Shown: piece after piece, positions 53,394 through 61,629 of the stretch
Layout: the number at the start of each line of letters is the position of its first letter
Numbering within the stretch: position 1 is the stretch's first letter
Assembly (NCBI RefSeq): GCF_020687505.1
Contig: NZ_JAJEQT010000001.1
DNA length: 64,000 bases
Direction: 5' to 3' (one strand)
DNA from: Coprococcus_C hominis
GTDB taxonomy: Bacteria; Bacillota; Clostridia; Lachnospirales; Lachnospiraceae
Position numbers and translations under genes: made by a program
Notes under the pieces: model-generated
What the model was told of the DNA's origin: nothing
Database searches by the model: none
The model's input: the letters and a program-made list of their open reading frames with translations, nothing else

Positions 53394-54173
53394 TTAAATT
53401 ACGTGCTTATCCTTCAGTTTACCAACAATATAGCTTACTGGATCTGCGTCTTCTGGAGCCATCTCTCCCTGACCCTTCTTAACCTTGTCAGAAGCTCTGG
53501 CAATCTTTGTTGGAGAACCATTCAAACCGATGTTTGAATCATCAACATCTACAAGATCTGCTCTACCAAGAGTTGTGATCTCTGCATTGACTGCATCGAA
53601 GATTCCACCTGGTGTCATATATCTTGGATCATTTAATTCAGAAAGTGCTGTGATAAGACATGGCATCTGAGCCTTTACCATATGGTAACCGTCATCATAC
53701 TGACGCTTAACGATTACGCTGTCTCCATCTACCTTGATCTCCTGTGCATAAGAGATAACTGGAAGTCCAAGGTGCTCAGCGATCTGAGGACCAACCTGAG
53801 CTGTATCACCATCGATAGCCTGACGGCCTGTGATGATCAGATCATAGTCAAGCTTTCTGATCGCACCAGCGATTGTTGTAGATGTTGCCCAAGTATCAGC
53901 ACCACCAAGTACACGGTCTGTTACAAGAACACCCTTGTCAGCGCCCATAGCGATTGCTTCCTGAAGAACATCTGCAGCCTTTGGAAGTCCCATTGTAAGA
54001 ACTGTAACCTCAGCGCCATACTGATCCTTCAGTCTAAGAGCTGCCTCAAGACCAGCCTTATCATCTGGGTTCATAATTGTGAGCATTGCTCCTCTATTCA
54101 ATGTACCATCTGGGTTGAACTGTACGCCACCCTTTGTATCAGGTACCTGCTTAATACATACGATAATTTTCAC
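53394..54173 (-). CDS. etfB: Electron transfer flavoprotein, beta subunit
   Basis: 259 residues. N-terminal IVCIKQVPDTKGGVQF, GRQAIDGDTAQVGPQIAEHL and the C-terminal ETF-beta helical end. Starts at GTG with AAGGAGGT ten bases upstream. Heterodimer partner of EtfA, holding the NADH-oxidising bifurcating flavin in this class. Follows bcd by 13 bp and precedes etfA by 25 bp. Confidence 0.96.
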   Translation of the reverse strand: MKIIVCIKQVPDTKGGVQFNPDGTLNRGAMLTIMNPDDKAGLEAALRLKDQYGAEVTVLTMGLPKAADVLQEAIAMGADKGVLVTDRVLGGADTWATSTTIAGAIRKLDYDLIITGRQAIDGDTAQVGPQIAEHLGLPVISYAQEIKVDGDSVIVKRQYDDGYHMVKAQMPCLITALSELNDPRYMTPGGIFDAVNAEITTLGRADLVDVDDSNIGLNGSPTKIARASDKVKKGQGEMAPEDADPVSYIVGKLKDKHVI

Positions 54174-54186
54174 GATAAGTACCTCC

Positions 54187-55353
54187 TTACTTTAACAAGT
54201 TTGCTGAGATAACCATACGCTGTACTTCTGAAGTACCTTCGTAGATCTCTGTGATCTTAGCATCTCTCATCATACGCTCAACGTCATACTCCTTGATGTA
54301 ACCATAACCACCATGAAGCTGTACACACTTTGTTGTTACTTCCATAGCAACCTCAGCAGCATATAGCTTAGCCATAGCAGCCTCTACAGAGTAAGAAACC
54401 TTAGCGCCACTCTGATACTCATCTTTCTTTCTTGCAGCCTTGTATACAAGAAGCTTAGCAGCCTCGATCTTTGTAGCAAGATCAGCAAGTACAAACTGTG
54501 TATTCTGGAACTGGGCAATTGATCTACCAAACTGCTTTCTTTCCTTTACATAGTTTACAGTTGTCTCAAGAGCGCCCTCAGCGATACCAAGTGCCTGAGC
54601 AGCGATACCGATACGACCACCATCGAGTGTGTGCATAGCGATATTGAAGCCCTTGCCCTTCTGTCCAAGAAGTGCATCCTTAGGGATACGGCAGTCTGTG
54701 AAGATCAACTCATATGTAGAAGAACCACAGATACCCATCTTGTTTTCCTTTGTACCAAATGTAAATCCAGGTGTTCCCTTCTCTACGATAAATGCAGAAA
54801 TCTCTTTCATCTTTCTGCCACGCTTCTCGATGATACCTGTAACAGCGATAACGATATATACGTCAGCTTCCTTACCATTTGTAATGAAGCACTTAGAACC
54901 ATTCAGTACCCACTCGTCACCATCAAGAACTGCCTTTGTCTGCTGTCCCTGTGCATCTGTACCGGCACCTGGCTCTGTCAGGCCGAACGCACCGAGCTTC
55001 TTACCAGATGCAAGATCCGGAACATACTTTGCCTTCTGCTCTGGTGTACCAAATGTTACGATCGGGTCTACACACAGAGATGTATGTGCAGATACGATTA
55101 CACCTGTTGTACCACAAACCTTAGAAAGCTCTTCTACACACATAACATATGTGAGAATATCACAGCCCTGTCCGCCTAATTCCTTAGAAACAGGAATTCC
55201 TAAGAAACCATACTTTGCCATCTTGTCTACAGTCTCTCTTGGAAATCTGTGCTGCTCATCAATTTCCTGCGCAAGAGGCTTTACTTCGTTCTGCGCAAAA
55301 TCCTTGAACAGAGTCTGCGCCATTTCATACTTCTTGTCTAAAGTGAAATCCAT
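54187..55353 (-). CDS. bcd: Butyryl-CoA dehydrogenase
   Basis: 388 residues from ATG 55353 (GGAGG upstream). Acyl-CoA dehydrogenase fold: FGLTEPGAGTDAQG flavin region, MGICGSSTYELIF, and the catalytic Glu in KITEIYEGTSEVQRMVI. Reduces crotonyl-CoA to butyryl-CoA with EtfAB. Short-chain specificity is inferred from the operon. It follows hbd after a 77-bp gap containing a strong hairpin (55388-55415). Confidence 0.96.
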   Translation of the reverse strand: MDFTLDKKYEMAQTLFKDFAQNEVKPLAQEIDEQHRFPRETVDKMAKYGFLGIPVSKELGGQGCDILTYVMCVEELSKVCGTTGVIVSAHTSLCVDPIVTFGTPEQKAKYVPDLASGKKLGAFGLTEPGAGTDAQGQQTKAVLDGDEWVLNGSKCFITNGKEADVYIVIAVTGIIEKRGRKMKEISAFIVEKGTPGFTFGTKENKMGICGSSTYELIFTDCRIPKDALLGQKGKGFNIAMHTLDGGRIGIAAQALGIAEGALETTVNYVKERKQFGRSIAQFQNTQFVLADLATKIEAAKLLVYKAARKKDEYQSGAKVSYSVEAAMAKLYAAEVAMEVTTKCVQLHGGYGYIKEYDVERMMRDAKITEIYEGTSEVQRMVISANLLK

Positions 55354-55387
55354 TCTTTCTATCCTCCATAATAGATTGATTATTACA

Positions 55388-55415
55388 TCCGCACATGGCT
55401 GAAAAGCCACGTGCG
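55388..55415 (-). promoter_or_regulatory. Intercistronic hairpin between hbd and bcd
   Basis: CCGCACATGGCT pairs with AGCCACGTGCGG around a 4-nt loop; in the transcript the single mismatch becomes a G-U pair, so the stem is 12 bp. No U-tract follows. Possibly an mRNA stability or processing site that sets different levels of hbd and bcd-etfBA. Confidence 0.6.
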
Positions 55416-55430
55416 GGGATTGTACGCTTA

Positions 55431-56303
55431 TTACTGAGCGTCAACAGGTGTCTTTGTGCGATCTGCGTTGTATACATAGAAGCCCTTGCCTGTCTTACAG
55501 CCGAGGTTTCCACCACGTACCATCTTACGAAGCAATGGACATGCACGATACTTGCTGTCGCCTGTTTCCTTGTACAGAACATCCATGATTGCAAGGCAGA
55601 TATCCAGGCCCACGAAATCACCTAACTCAAGTGGTCCCATTGGGTGGTTTGCACCAAGCTTCATAGCTGCATCGATACCAGCGATATCAGAAACACCTTC
55701 CATCTTGATGAATGCTGCTTCGTTGATCATTGGGATAAGGATACGGTTTACAACGAAACCGGCAGCCTCATTTACCTGAACAGGTGTCTTGCCGATCTCT
55801 TCAGAGATCTTGATGATCTTATCAACTGTCTCCTGTGGAGTATTTACACCAGCGATAACCTCAACAAGTTTCATTCTGTCAGCAGGATTGAAGAAATGCA
55901 TACCGATCATAGGACGTGTAAGACCATTTCCAATCTCTGTGATAGAAAGTGAAGATGTATTAGAAGCGAAGATACACTCTGGCTTTGCAATCTTGTCAAG
56001 CTCAGCAAATGTTGTCTTCTTAACTCCCATATCCTCAAATGCAGCTTCTACGATCAGATCGCAGTCTGCACAGAGATTTTCCTTCAGACCAGGTGTGATG
56101 CTTGCAAGAATCGCATCTACCTTCTCCTGTGTCATCTTTCCTTTTTCTACAAGTCTAGCGTAGCCTTTCGCGATCTTATCCTTTCCGCCTTCAGCCCACT
56201 CCTGCTTGATGTCGCAAAGTGCAACTTCGTAGCCATCAACCATAGCAAATGCCTTTGCAATGCCCTGTCCCATGGTACCAGCACCAATAATGCCAACCTT
56301 CAT
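55431..56303 (-). CDS. hbd: 3-Hydroxybutyryl-CoA dehydrogenase
   Basis: 290 residues. N-terminal NAD motif GAGTMGQGIA, catalytic His in IGMHFFNP, and the helical dimerisation domain with VNEAAGFVVNRIL. Reduces acetoacetyl-CoA to 3-hydroxybutyryl-CoA. GGAGG precedes the ATG. Third gene of the butyrate operon. Confidence 0.97.
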   Translation of the reverse strand: MKVGIIGAGTMGQGIAKAFAMVDGYEVALCDIKQEWAEGGKDKIAKGYARLVEKGKMTQEKVDAILASITPGLKENLCADCDLIVEAAFEDMGVKKTTFAELDKIAKPECIFASNTSSLSITEIGNGLTRPMIGMHFFNPADRMKLVEVIAGVNTPQETVDKIIKISEEIGKTPVQVNEAAGFVVNRILIPMINEAAFIKMEGVSDIAGIDAAMKLGANHPMGPLELGDFVGLDICLAIMDVLYKETGDSKYRACPLLRKMVRGGNLGCKTGKGFYVYNADRTKTPVDAQ

Positions 56304-56337
56304 GTTTATTTCCTCCTTAAAATTTTAATTACTTTTA

Positions 56338-57129
56338 TTATTTGTTCTGGAATGGAACAACCTTTAACTTCTTCTCCTTGTCTTTCTCAAGGAAGTTGCC
56401 CATGCCAGCCTTCTGGTCTTCTGTCTCGAAGCAGTCACCGAAGAGCTTCTCTTCGATTACAATTGCTGTATCCATATCTACCTGAAGACCATCATTGATT
56501 GCCTTCTTGCAGTTTCTGACAGCGATCGGAGCATTTGCTGCGATGCCTGCTGCCATCTTCTTCGCTGCCGGAAGAAGCTCTTCCAATGGATATACAGCGT
56601 TTACAAGACCGATTCTGTATGCCTCATCAGCCTTAATATTTCTTGCTGTGTAGATCATCTGCTTTGCCATACCAGCACCTACCAGACGAGCGAGTCTCTG
56701 TGTTCCACCAAATCCAGGTGTGATACCAAGACCTGCCTCCGGCTGACCGAATACCGCATTCTCAGAACAGATACGGATGTCACAGCTCATAGAAATCTCA
56801 CAACCACCGCCAAGTGCAAATCCGTTGATTGCAGCGATTACCGGGATTGGGAATGTCTCGATCTTACGGAATACATCATTTCCCTTCTTACCGAATGCTT
56901 CGCCCTCAGCCTTTGTAAGTGTAGACATCTCTCCGATATCAGCACCTGCAACAAATGACTTCTCGCCGGCGCCTGTAAGAACTACGGCTCTTGTTGTATC
57001 CAGATCGATTGCATCGAATGTAGCCTCAAGCTCATCCAACACCTGACTATTCAACGCATTCAAAGCCTTTGGTCTGTTGATCGTTACAACGCCTACAAAG
57101 CCTTCCTGCTCATAAATAATAAATTCCAT
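56338..57129 (-). CDS. crt: 3-Hydroxybutyryl-CoA dehydratase (crotonase)
   Basis: 263 residues. Crotonase oxyanion-hole segments FVAGADIGEMS and FALGGGCEISMSCD, and the catalytic Glu in QPEAGLGITPGFGG. Converts 3-hydroxybutyryl-CoA to crotonyl-CoA. AAGGAG precedes the ATG. Lies between thl and hbd. Confidence 0.97.
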   Translation of the reverse strand: MEFIIYEQEGFVGVVTINRPKALNALNSQVLDELEATFDAIDLDTTRAVVLTGAGEKSFVAGADIGEMSTLTKAEGEAFGKKGNDVFRKIETFPIPVIAAINGFALGGGCEISMSCDIRICSENAVFGQPEAGLGITPGFGGTQRLARLVGAGMAKQMIYTARNIKADEAYRIGLVNAVYPLEELLPAAKKMAAGIAANAPIAVRNCKKAINDGLQVDMDTAIVIEEKLFGDCFETEDQKAGMGNFLEKDKEKKLKVVPFQNK

Positions 57130-57172
57130 CTTAATCTCCTTAAACTCTATCCAAGTATGTTACGCGGCTCAA

Positions 57173-58357
57173 TTAGTCCTCAATCTTAACGATTGTAGAG
57201 CAGCCCATACCACCACCGATACACAGTGTAGCAAGACCTGTCTTAGCGCCTCTTGCCTGCATCTCATGAAGCAATGTAACAAGGATACGGCATCCGGAAG
57301 CTCCAACCGGATGACCAAGTGCGATTGCACCACCGTTTGGATTAAGCTGCTTCTCTGTATCAATACCAAGATCCTTACCAACTGCGACTGACTGTGCAGC
57401 GAATGCCTCATTTGCCTCGATGATATCGAAATCTTCGATCTTCATGCCTGTCTTAGCCATAACCTTCTTTGTTGCAGCAACAGGTCCGATACCCATGATT
57501 GAAGGATCAACACCTGCAAGTGCACCTGCAACGAATGTAGCCATAGGCTTAACACCAAGCTCCTTAGCCTTCTCCTCAGACATAACAACGATTGCTGCTG
57601 CACCATCGTTGATACCAGAAGCGTTACCAGCTGTAACGAATCCGCCTGGGTTGATTGTACGAAGCTTAGCCAGAGTCTCAACAGTTGTTCCAGGACGAGG
57701 ACCCTCATCCTTCTTGAACTCGATCGTCTCTTTCTTCTTCTTAACCATAACTGGAACGATCTCTGCGTCAAATGCACCAGACTCCTGAGCTGCTGCTGCC
57801 TTCTGCTGGCTGTTTGCTGCAAATGCATCAAGCTCTTCACGAGTCAGACCCCACTGCTCACAGATGTTATCAGCTGTCTTGATCATGTGGTAATCATTGA
57901 ATGCATCCCAAAGAGCATCGTTTACCATTGTATCAACGAGCTTGCCATTGTTCATTCTGTAACCAAAACGAGCGTTCATAGCTGCGTAAGGAGCCATAGA
58001 CATGTTCTCCATACCACCTGCTACAACGATGTCAGCATCGCCAGCCTGAATCATCTGAGCTGCCATGTTAACACAGTTCAGACCAGAACCACAAACTACG
58101 TTTACAGTAACAGCAGGTGTCTCGATAGGAAGTCCAGCCTTCAGAGATGCCTGACGAGCTACGTTCTGTCCAAGACCTGCCTGGATTACGCAACCCATAT
58201 ATACATGATCGACCTGATCTGCAGGAACGCCTGCTCTGTTCAGAGCCTCCTTGATTACGATAGAACCTAACACTGGTGCTGGTGTTGTTGAAAGTGCACC
58301 ACCCATAGTACCGATTGCTGTACGACATGCGCCAGCTAAAACTACTTTCTTTGCCAT
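57173..58357 (-). CDS. thl: Acetyl-CoA acetyltransferase (thiolase)
   Basis: 394 residues from ATG 58357 (GGAGG upstream). Acylated Cys89 in NVVCGSGLNCVNMA, His in GGAIALGHPVGASG and the second Cys in LCIGGGMGCS. Condenses two acetyl-CoA to acetoacetyl-CoA, the first committed step of the butyrate pathway. Leads the thl-crt-hbd-bcd-etfB-etfA operon, the gene order described for Butyrivibrio and related Lachnospiraceae. Confidence 0.97.
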   Translation of the reverse strand: MAKKVVLAGACRTAIGTMGGALSTTPAPVLGSIVIKEALNRAGVPADQVDHVYMGCVIQAGLGQNVARQASLKAGLPIETPAVTVNVVCGSGLNCVNMAAQMIQAGDADIVVAGGMENMSMAPYAAMNARFGYRMNNGKLVDTMVNDALWDAFNDYHMIKTADNICEQWGLTREELDAFAANSQQKAAAAQESGAFDAEIVPVMVKKKKETIEFKKDEGPRPGTTVETLAKLRTINPGGFVTAGNASGINDGAAAIVVMSEEKAKELGVKPMATFVAGALAGVDPSIMGIGPVAATKKVMAKTGMKIEDFDIIEANEAFAAQSVAVGKDLGIDTEKQLNPNGGAIALGHPVGASGCRILVTLLHEMQARGAKTGLATLCIGGGMGCSTIVKIED

Positions 58358-58389
58358 GTTGAAAATTTCCTCCATTTCGTTTTATTGTT

Positions 58390-58432
58390 TCTATCTGTGC
58401 CGATCATGCATATGTCGACACGCCTAGATAGA
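58390..58432. promoter_or_regulatory. Inverted repeat around the thl transcription start
   Basis: TCTATCT-GTGCCGA (58390-58403) pairs with TCGACAC-gcct-AGATAGA (58415-58432). The 14-bp pairing is interrupted by four unpaired bases and one wobble. It touches the -10 box and spans the predicted start, a typical repressor-operator location. Confidence 0.5.
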
Positions 58433-58460
58433 TAATATCATAATTTCCATGGTTTCGCAA
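58432..58460 (-). promoter_or_regulatory. Promoter of the butyrate operon
   Basis: Minus-strand TTGCGA (58460-58455), 17-bp spacer, TATTAT (58437-58432), about 70 nt before the thl start. Confidence 0.65.
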
Positions 58461-58472
58461 TAAAAGAAACCT

Positions 58473-60500
58473 TTACTTTTGTTTCTTTTTATGTACATTG
58501 CGTATACTTTTTTTGTTTTTTGTATTCATTTGCTGCTTCTGGTTTTGCCCCTGCTTCTGTGCAGAATTTTTATGTTGCACATTCGAACGATTTCCAGATT
58601 GTTTATTCGATGCGCCATATTGAGATTTTTTCTCATTTGCAGCATTCTTCATCTTCCGCGGTTTGATCAGACAGTTCTTATCGAACCCGATCAGATCCGT
58701 CCGTCCTGCTTTCACAAGTGCCTCATGCACCAGATCGTAATTATCCGGATTCCGGTACTGGATCAGTGCACGCTGCATCGCCTTTTCATGTGGAGAATTT
58801 GGCACATATACCTTCTCCATCGTCCGCGGATCCACGCCAGTGTAATACATGCAGGTTGATATCGTCGAAGGTGTCGGATAGAAATCCTGCACCTGTTCTG
58901 GCATATAACCCAGATCCCGCAGATATTCCGCCAGTTCCACCGCTTCTTTCAGAGTGGAACCCGGATGCGATGACATAAGATACGGTACCATATACTGCTT
59001 CAATCCAAGTTCCTCATTGATCCGTTTGTATTTCTTGCAAAATGCCTGAAAGACTGCATTTTCCGGCTTACCAAGCTTCATCAGTACCTTGTCAGAGATA
59101 TGTTCCGGCGCCACCTTCAGCTGCCCGCTGACATGGTATTTGCAAAGTTCCCGAAAGAATGTATCATCCTTGTCCGCCATCAGATAATCAAACCGGATAC
59201 CCGAACGGATAAATACCTTCTTCACCTTCGGCAGACTTCGGAGCTCCCGCAGTAATTTCAGATAATCGGAATGATCCACAATCAGATTCGGACATGGCTT
59301 TGGGAACAGACACTGACGGTTCGCACAGACGCCATATTTCTCCTGTTTCTTGCAGGCGCGCTGCCGGAAATTCGCCGTCGGGCCGCCAACATCATGGATA
59401 TAGCCCTTAAACTCCGGATCTTTCGTCATTTCCTTTGCCTCTTCTATAATGGATGCATGACTGCGTGTCTGCAATGTCCGGCCCTGATGAAATGTAAGCG
59501 CACAGAAGCTGCACCCGCCAAAGCACCCCCGGTTGCTGACCAGCGAGAATTTGATCTCCGATATCGCAGGGATTCCACCCTGTGCCTCATAAATCGGATG
59601 ATAGGTCTTCGTATATGGAAGCGCATACACCTCGTCCATCTCCTGCTCCATCAGTGGTTCCGCCGGTGGATTCTGGATCACATATTGATAATCCTTATAT
59701 TTTTCTACCAGAATCTTCGCGGTGATATGATCTGTGTTATCATATTGGATTTTAAAGCTTCGCGCGTAATTTAATTTGTCTTCCTGCAACGCGTCATACG
59801 ACGGAAGCTCAATATAGTCTTCATACAGATGTTCCAGATTTCTTGCTTTGTAGACCGTTCCATGAATAAAACTTAAGTCTTTGATGTCGATGCCGCTTTG
59901 CAGCGCATCCGCGATCTCCACAATGGCATGCTCACCCATACCATAGATCACAATATCCGCCTGTGCATCAACGAGAATCGAATGTTTCAACTTATTGGAC
60001 CAGTAATCATAATGTGCCAGCCGGCGCAGACTTGCTTCGATACCGCCTGCCACAATTGCCGCATCCTTGTATTTCTTCCGGATCAGATTGCAGTAAACGA
60101 TTGTCGCATAATCTGGTCGTTTTCCCATCTCGCCACCCGGGGTGTATGCATCTGTATGCCGTCTTTTCTTGGAAACAGTATAATGGTTCACCATTGAATC
60201 CATATTTCCGGCGCACACCAAAAAGGCAAGCTTCGGCCTGCCATAAATCGCAATCGAATTTTCATCCTTCCAGTCTGGCTGTGAAATGATTGCCACTTTA
60301 TATCCATGTGCCTCTAACACACGGCTGATGATCGCCGGTCCAAAAGATGGATGATCCACATAGGCATCTCCGATCACATAGACAAAGTCCGGCTGTTCCC
60401 AGCCCTTTAATTGCATTTCCTTCTGCGTGAGTGGGAGGAACCGCTCATCATATGTATATTCCACACCATGTTCACGCAATGTTTTCTTCTTATTTTCCAC
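58473..60500 (-). CDS. YgiQ-family radical SAM protein
   Basis: 675 residues. N-terminal cobalamin-like or B12-independent domain, then the radical SAM cluster motif CFGGCSFC near residue 330 (SNRGCFGGCSFCALTFHQGR), and the family signature VGGPTANFRQRACKK. The C-terminus (about 615-675) is a Lys/Gln/Asn-rich basic tail (GNRSNVQHKNSAQKQGQNQ). The reaction is unknown. GTG start, weak SD. Follows mreB by 18 bp, so may share its transcription. Confidence 0.9.
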   Translation of the reverse strand: MENKKKTLREHGVEYTYDERFLPLTQKEMQLKGWEQPDFVYVIGDAYVDHPSFGPAIISRVLEAHGYKVAIISQPDWKDENSIAIYGRPKLAFLVCAGNMDSMVNHYTVSKKRRHTDAYTPGGEMGKRPDYATIVYCNLIRKKYKDAAIVAGGIEASLRRLAHYDYWSNKLKHSILVDAQADIVIYGMGEHAIVEIADALQSGIDIKDLSFIHGTVYKARNLEHLYEDYIELPSYDALQEDKLNYARSFKIQYDNTDHITAKILVEKYKDYQYVIQNPPAEPLMEQEMDEVYALPYTKTYHPIYEAQGGIPAISEIKFSLVSNRGCFGGCSFCALTFHQGRTLQTRSHASIIEEAKEMTKDPEFKGYIHDVGGPTANFRQRACKKQEKYGVCANRQCLFPKPCPNLIVDHSDYLKLLRELRSLPKVKKVFIRSGIRFDYLMADKDDTFFRELCKYHVSGQLKVAPEHISDKVLMKLGKPENAVFQAFCKKYKRINEELGLKQYMVPYLMSSHPGSTLKEAVELAEYLRDLGYMPEQVQDFYPTPSTISTCMYYTGVDPRTMEKVYVPNSPHEKAMQRALIQYRNPDNYDLVHEALVKAGRTDLIGFDKNCLIKPRKMKNAANEKKSQYGASNKQSGNRSNVQHKNSAQKQGQNQKQQMNTKNKKSIRNVHKKKQK

Positions 60501-60518
60501 GTATTTCTATCCTGTCTC

Positions 60519-61520
60519 TTACTCTTCCAAGGTTCTTCCGTCCTTGATATAATAATGGGCTGTTCCTGCACCTGTCGCAACAACCTGATCCGGATTCTTG
60601 ATGTTCACAACCGGGACACCAATCTTATCCATAATAAGCTTGTCCATACCAAATATCTTGCTTCCGCCTCCGGCAAGGATAATACCATGCTCGGATATAT
60701 CGGAAACCAGTTCCGGTGGTGCCGCCTCCAACATCTCCCGAACGGAATCCAAGATCTGATCTGTCTCCTCCTGACACGCCTCGATCATCTCAGAGGATTT
60801 GACTGCCATCTTCGTTGGAAGTCCGCGCACCAGTTCCTTTCCACGTGCATACCCGATCGCATCCTGTTCCCGCGGATACACAGAACCAATGTCCTTCTTC
60901 AACTGTTCGGCAGAGCTTTCGCCCAGCAGCACATTATGACGTTTCCGCATATAACGGATGATTGCCTCATCGAAATCATCGCCACCAATCTTGATGGAAC
61001 TGCTATGCTGCACACCGCCTCTTGCTACGATTGCAATATCCGTCGTTCCCGCACCGATATCCACAACCATCGCACCAACTGCCGACTCAATATCCACACC
61101 TGCACCGATGGCTGCCGCAAATGGTTCCTCAAGCACATACACATTCTTTGCACCGGTACGGTATACTGCATCACACGCTGCACGCCGCTGTACGTCCGTG
61201 ACACCACTTGGCACACAGACGCAGATGTTTGGTTTGCCCCAGATCTTTCGTTTTGCAATCGCTGACTTCACATAGATCTTGAGCATACGCTCCGTCATAA
61301 TATAATCGGAGATAACACCATTCCGGATCGGACGTGTCACCTCAATATCCTCCGGTGTCTTTCCAAGCATCTTTTTGGCTTTATTTCCAACCGCAATGAT
61401 CTTTTTACTTTTAGCCTCATATGCAACCACCGATGGCTGGTTGACTACGATTCCTTTGTCTTTTATGTATATGACCGTATTCGATGTTCCAAGGTCTATA
61501 CCGATATCTATATTTACCAC
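60519..61520 (-). CDS. MreB/Mbl actin-like cell-shape protein
   Basis: 333 residues. Actin-like ATPase motifs: phosphate 1 DLGTSNTVIYI, phosphate 2 MVVDIGAGTTDIAIV, adenosine GIILAGGGSKIFGMDKLI. Polymerises at the membrane to guide elongation of the cell wall. GTG start with GAGGT seven bases upstream. MreC and MreD are not next to it; it is downstream of the coiled-coil gene and upstream of the YgiQ gene. The paralogue (MreB, Mbl or MreBH) is not resolved. Confidence 0.93.
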   Translation of the reverse strand: MVNIDIGIDLGTSNTVIYIKDKGIVVNQPSVVAYEAKSKKIIAVGNKAKKMLGKTPEDIEVTRPIRNGVISDYIMTERMLKIYVKSAIAKRKIWGKPNICVCVPSGVTDVQRRAACDAVYRTGAKNVYVLEEPFAAAIGAGVDIESAVGAMVVDIGAGTTDIAIVARGGVQHSSSIKIGGDDFDEAIIRYMRKRHNVLLGESSAEQLKKDIGSVYPREQDAIGYARGKELVRGLPTKMAVKSSEMIEACQEETDQILDSVREMLEAAPPELVSDISEHGIILAGGGSKIFGMDKLIMDKIGVPVVNIKNPDQVVATGAGTAHYYIKDGRTLEE

Positions 61521-61580
61521 GTTTTATACCTCTTATCTTCTGGTTTCTTATTTATCATCCCGTCTATTGGCTTATCACGT

Positions 61581-61613
61581 AAAAAGCCGATGCTTAAATT
61601 ATAAGCATCGGCT
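61581..61613 (-). terminator. Terminator downstream of the coiled-coil gene
   Basis: Perfect 12-bp stem AGCCGATGCTTA/TAAGCATCGGCT with a 5-nt loop, followed on the minus strand by TTTTTACG. It lies 16 bp after the stop. Confidence 0.85.
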
Positions 61614-61629
61614 CTGATTTTTTCAACGA

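Noticed and set aside
58376..58472. Rex redox-repressor site in the thl promoter
   Set aside because: No TTGTTAAN4TTAACAA-like sequence is present in the promoter region.
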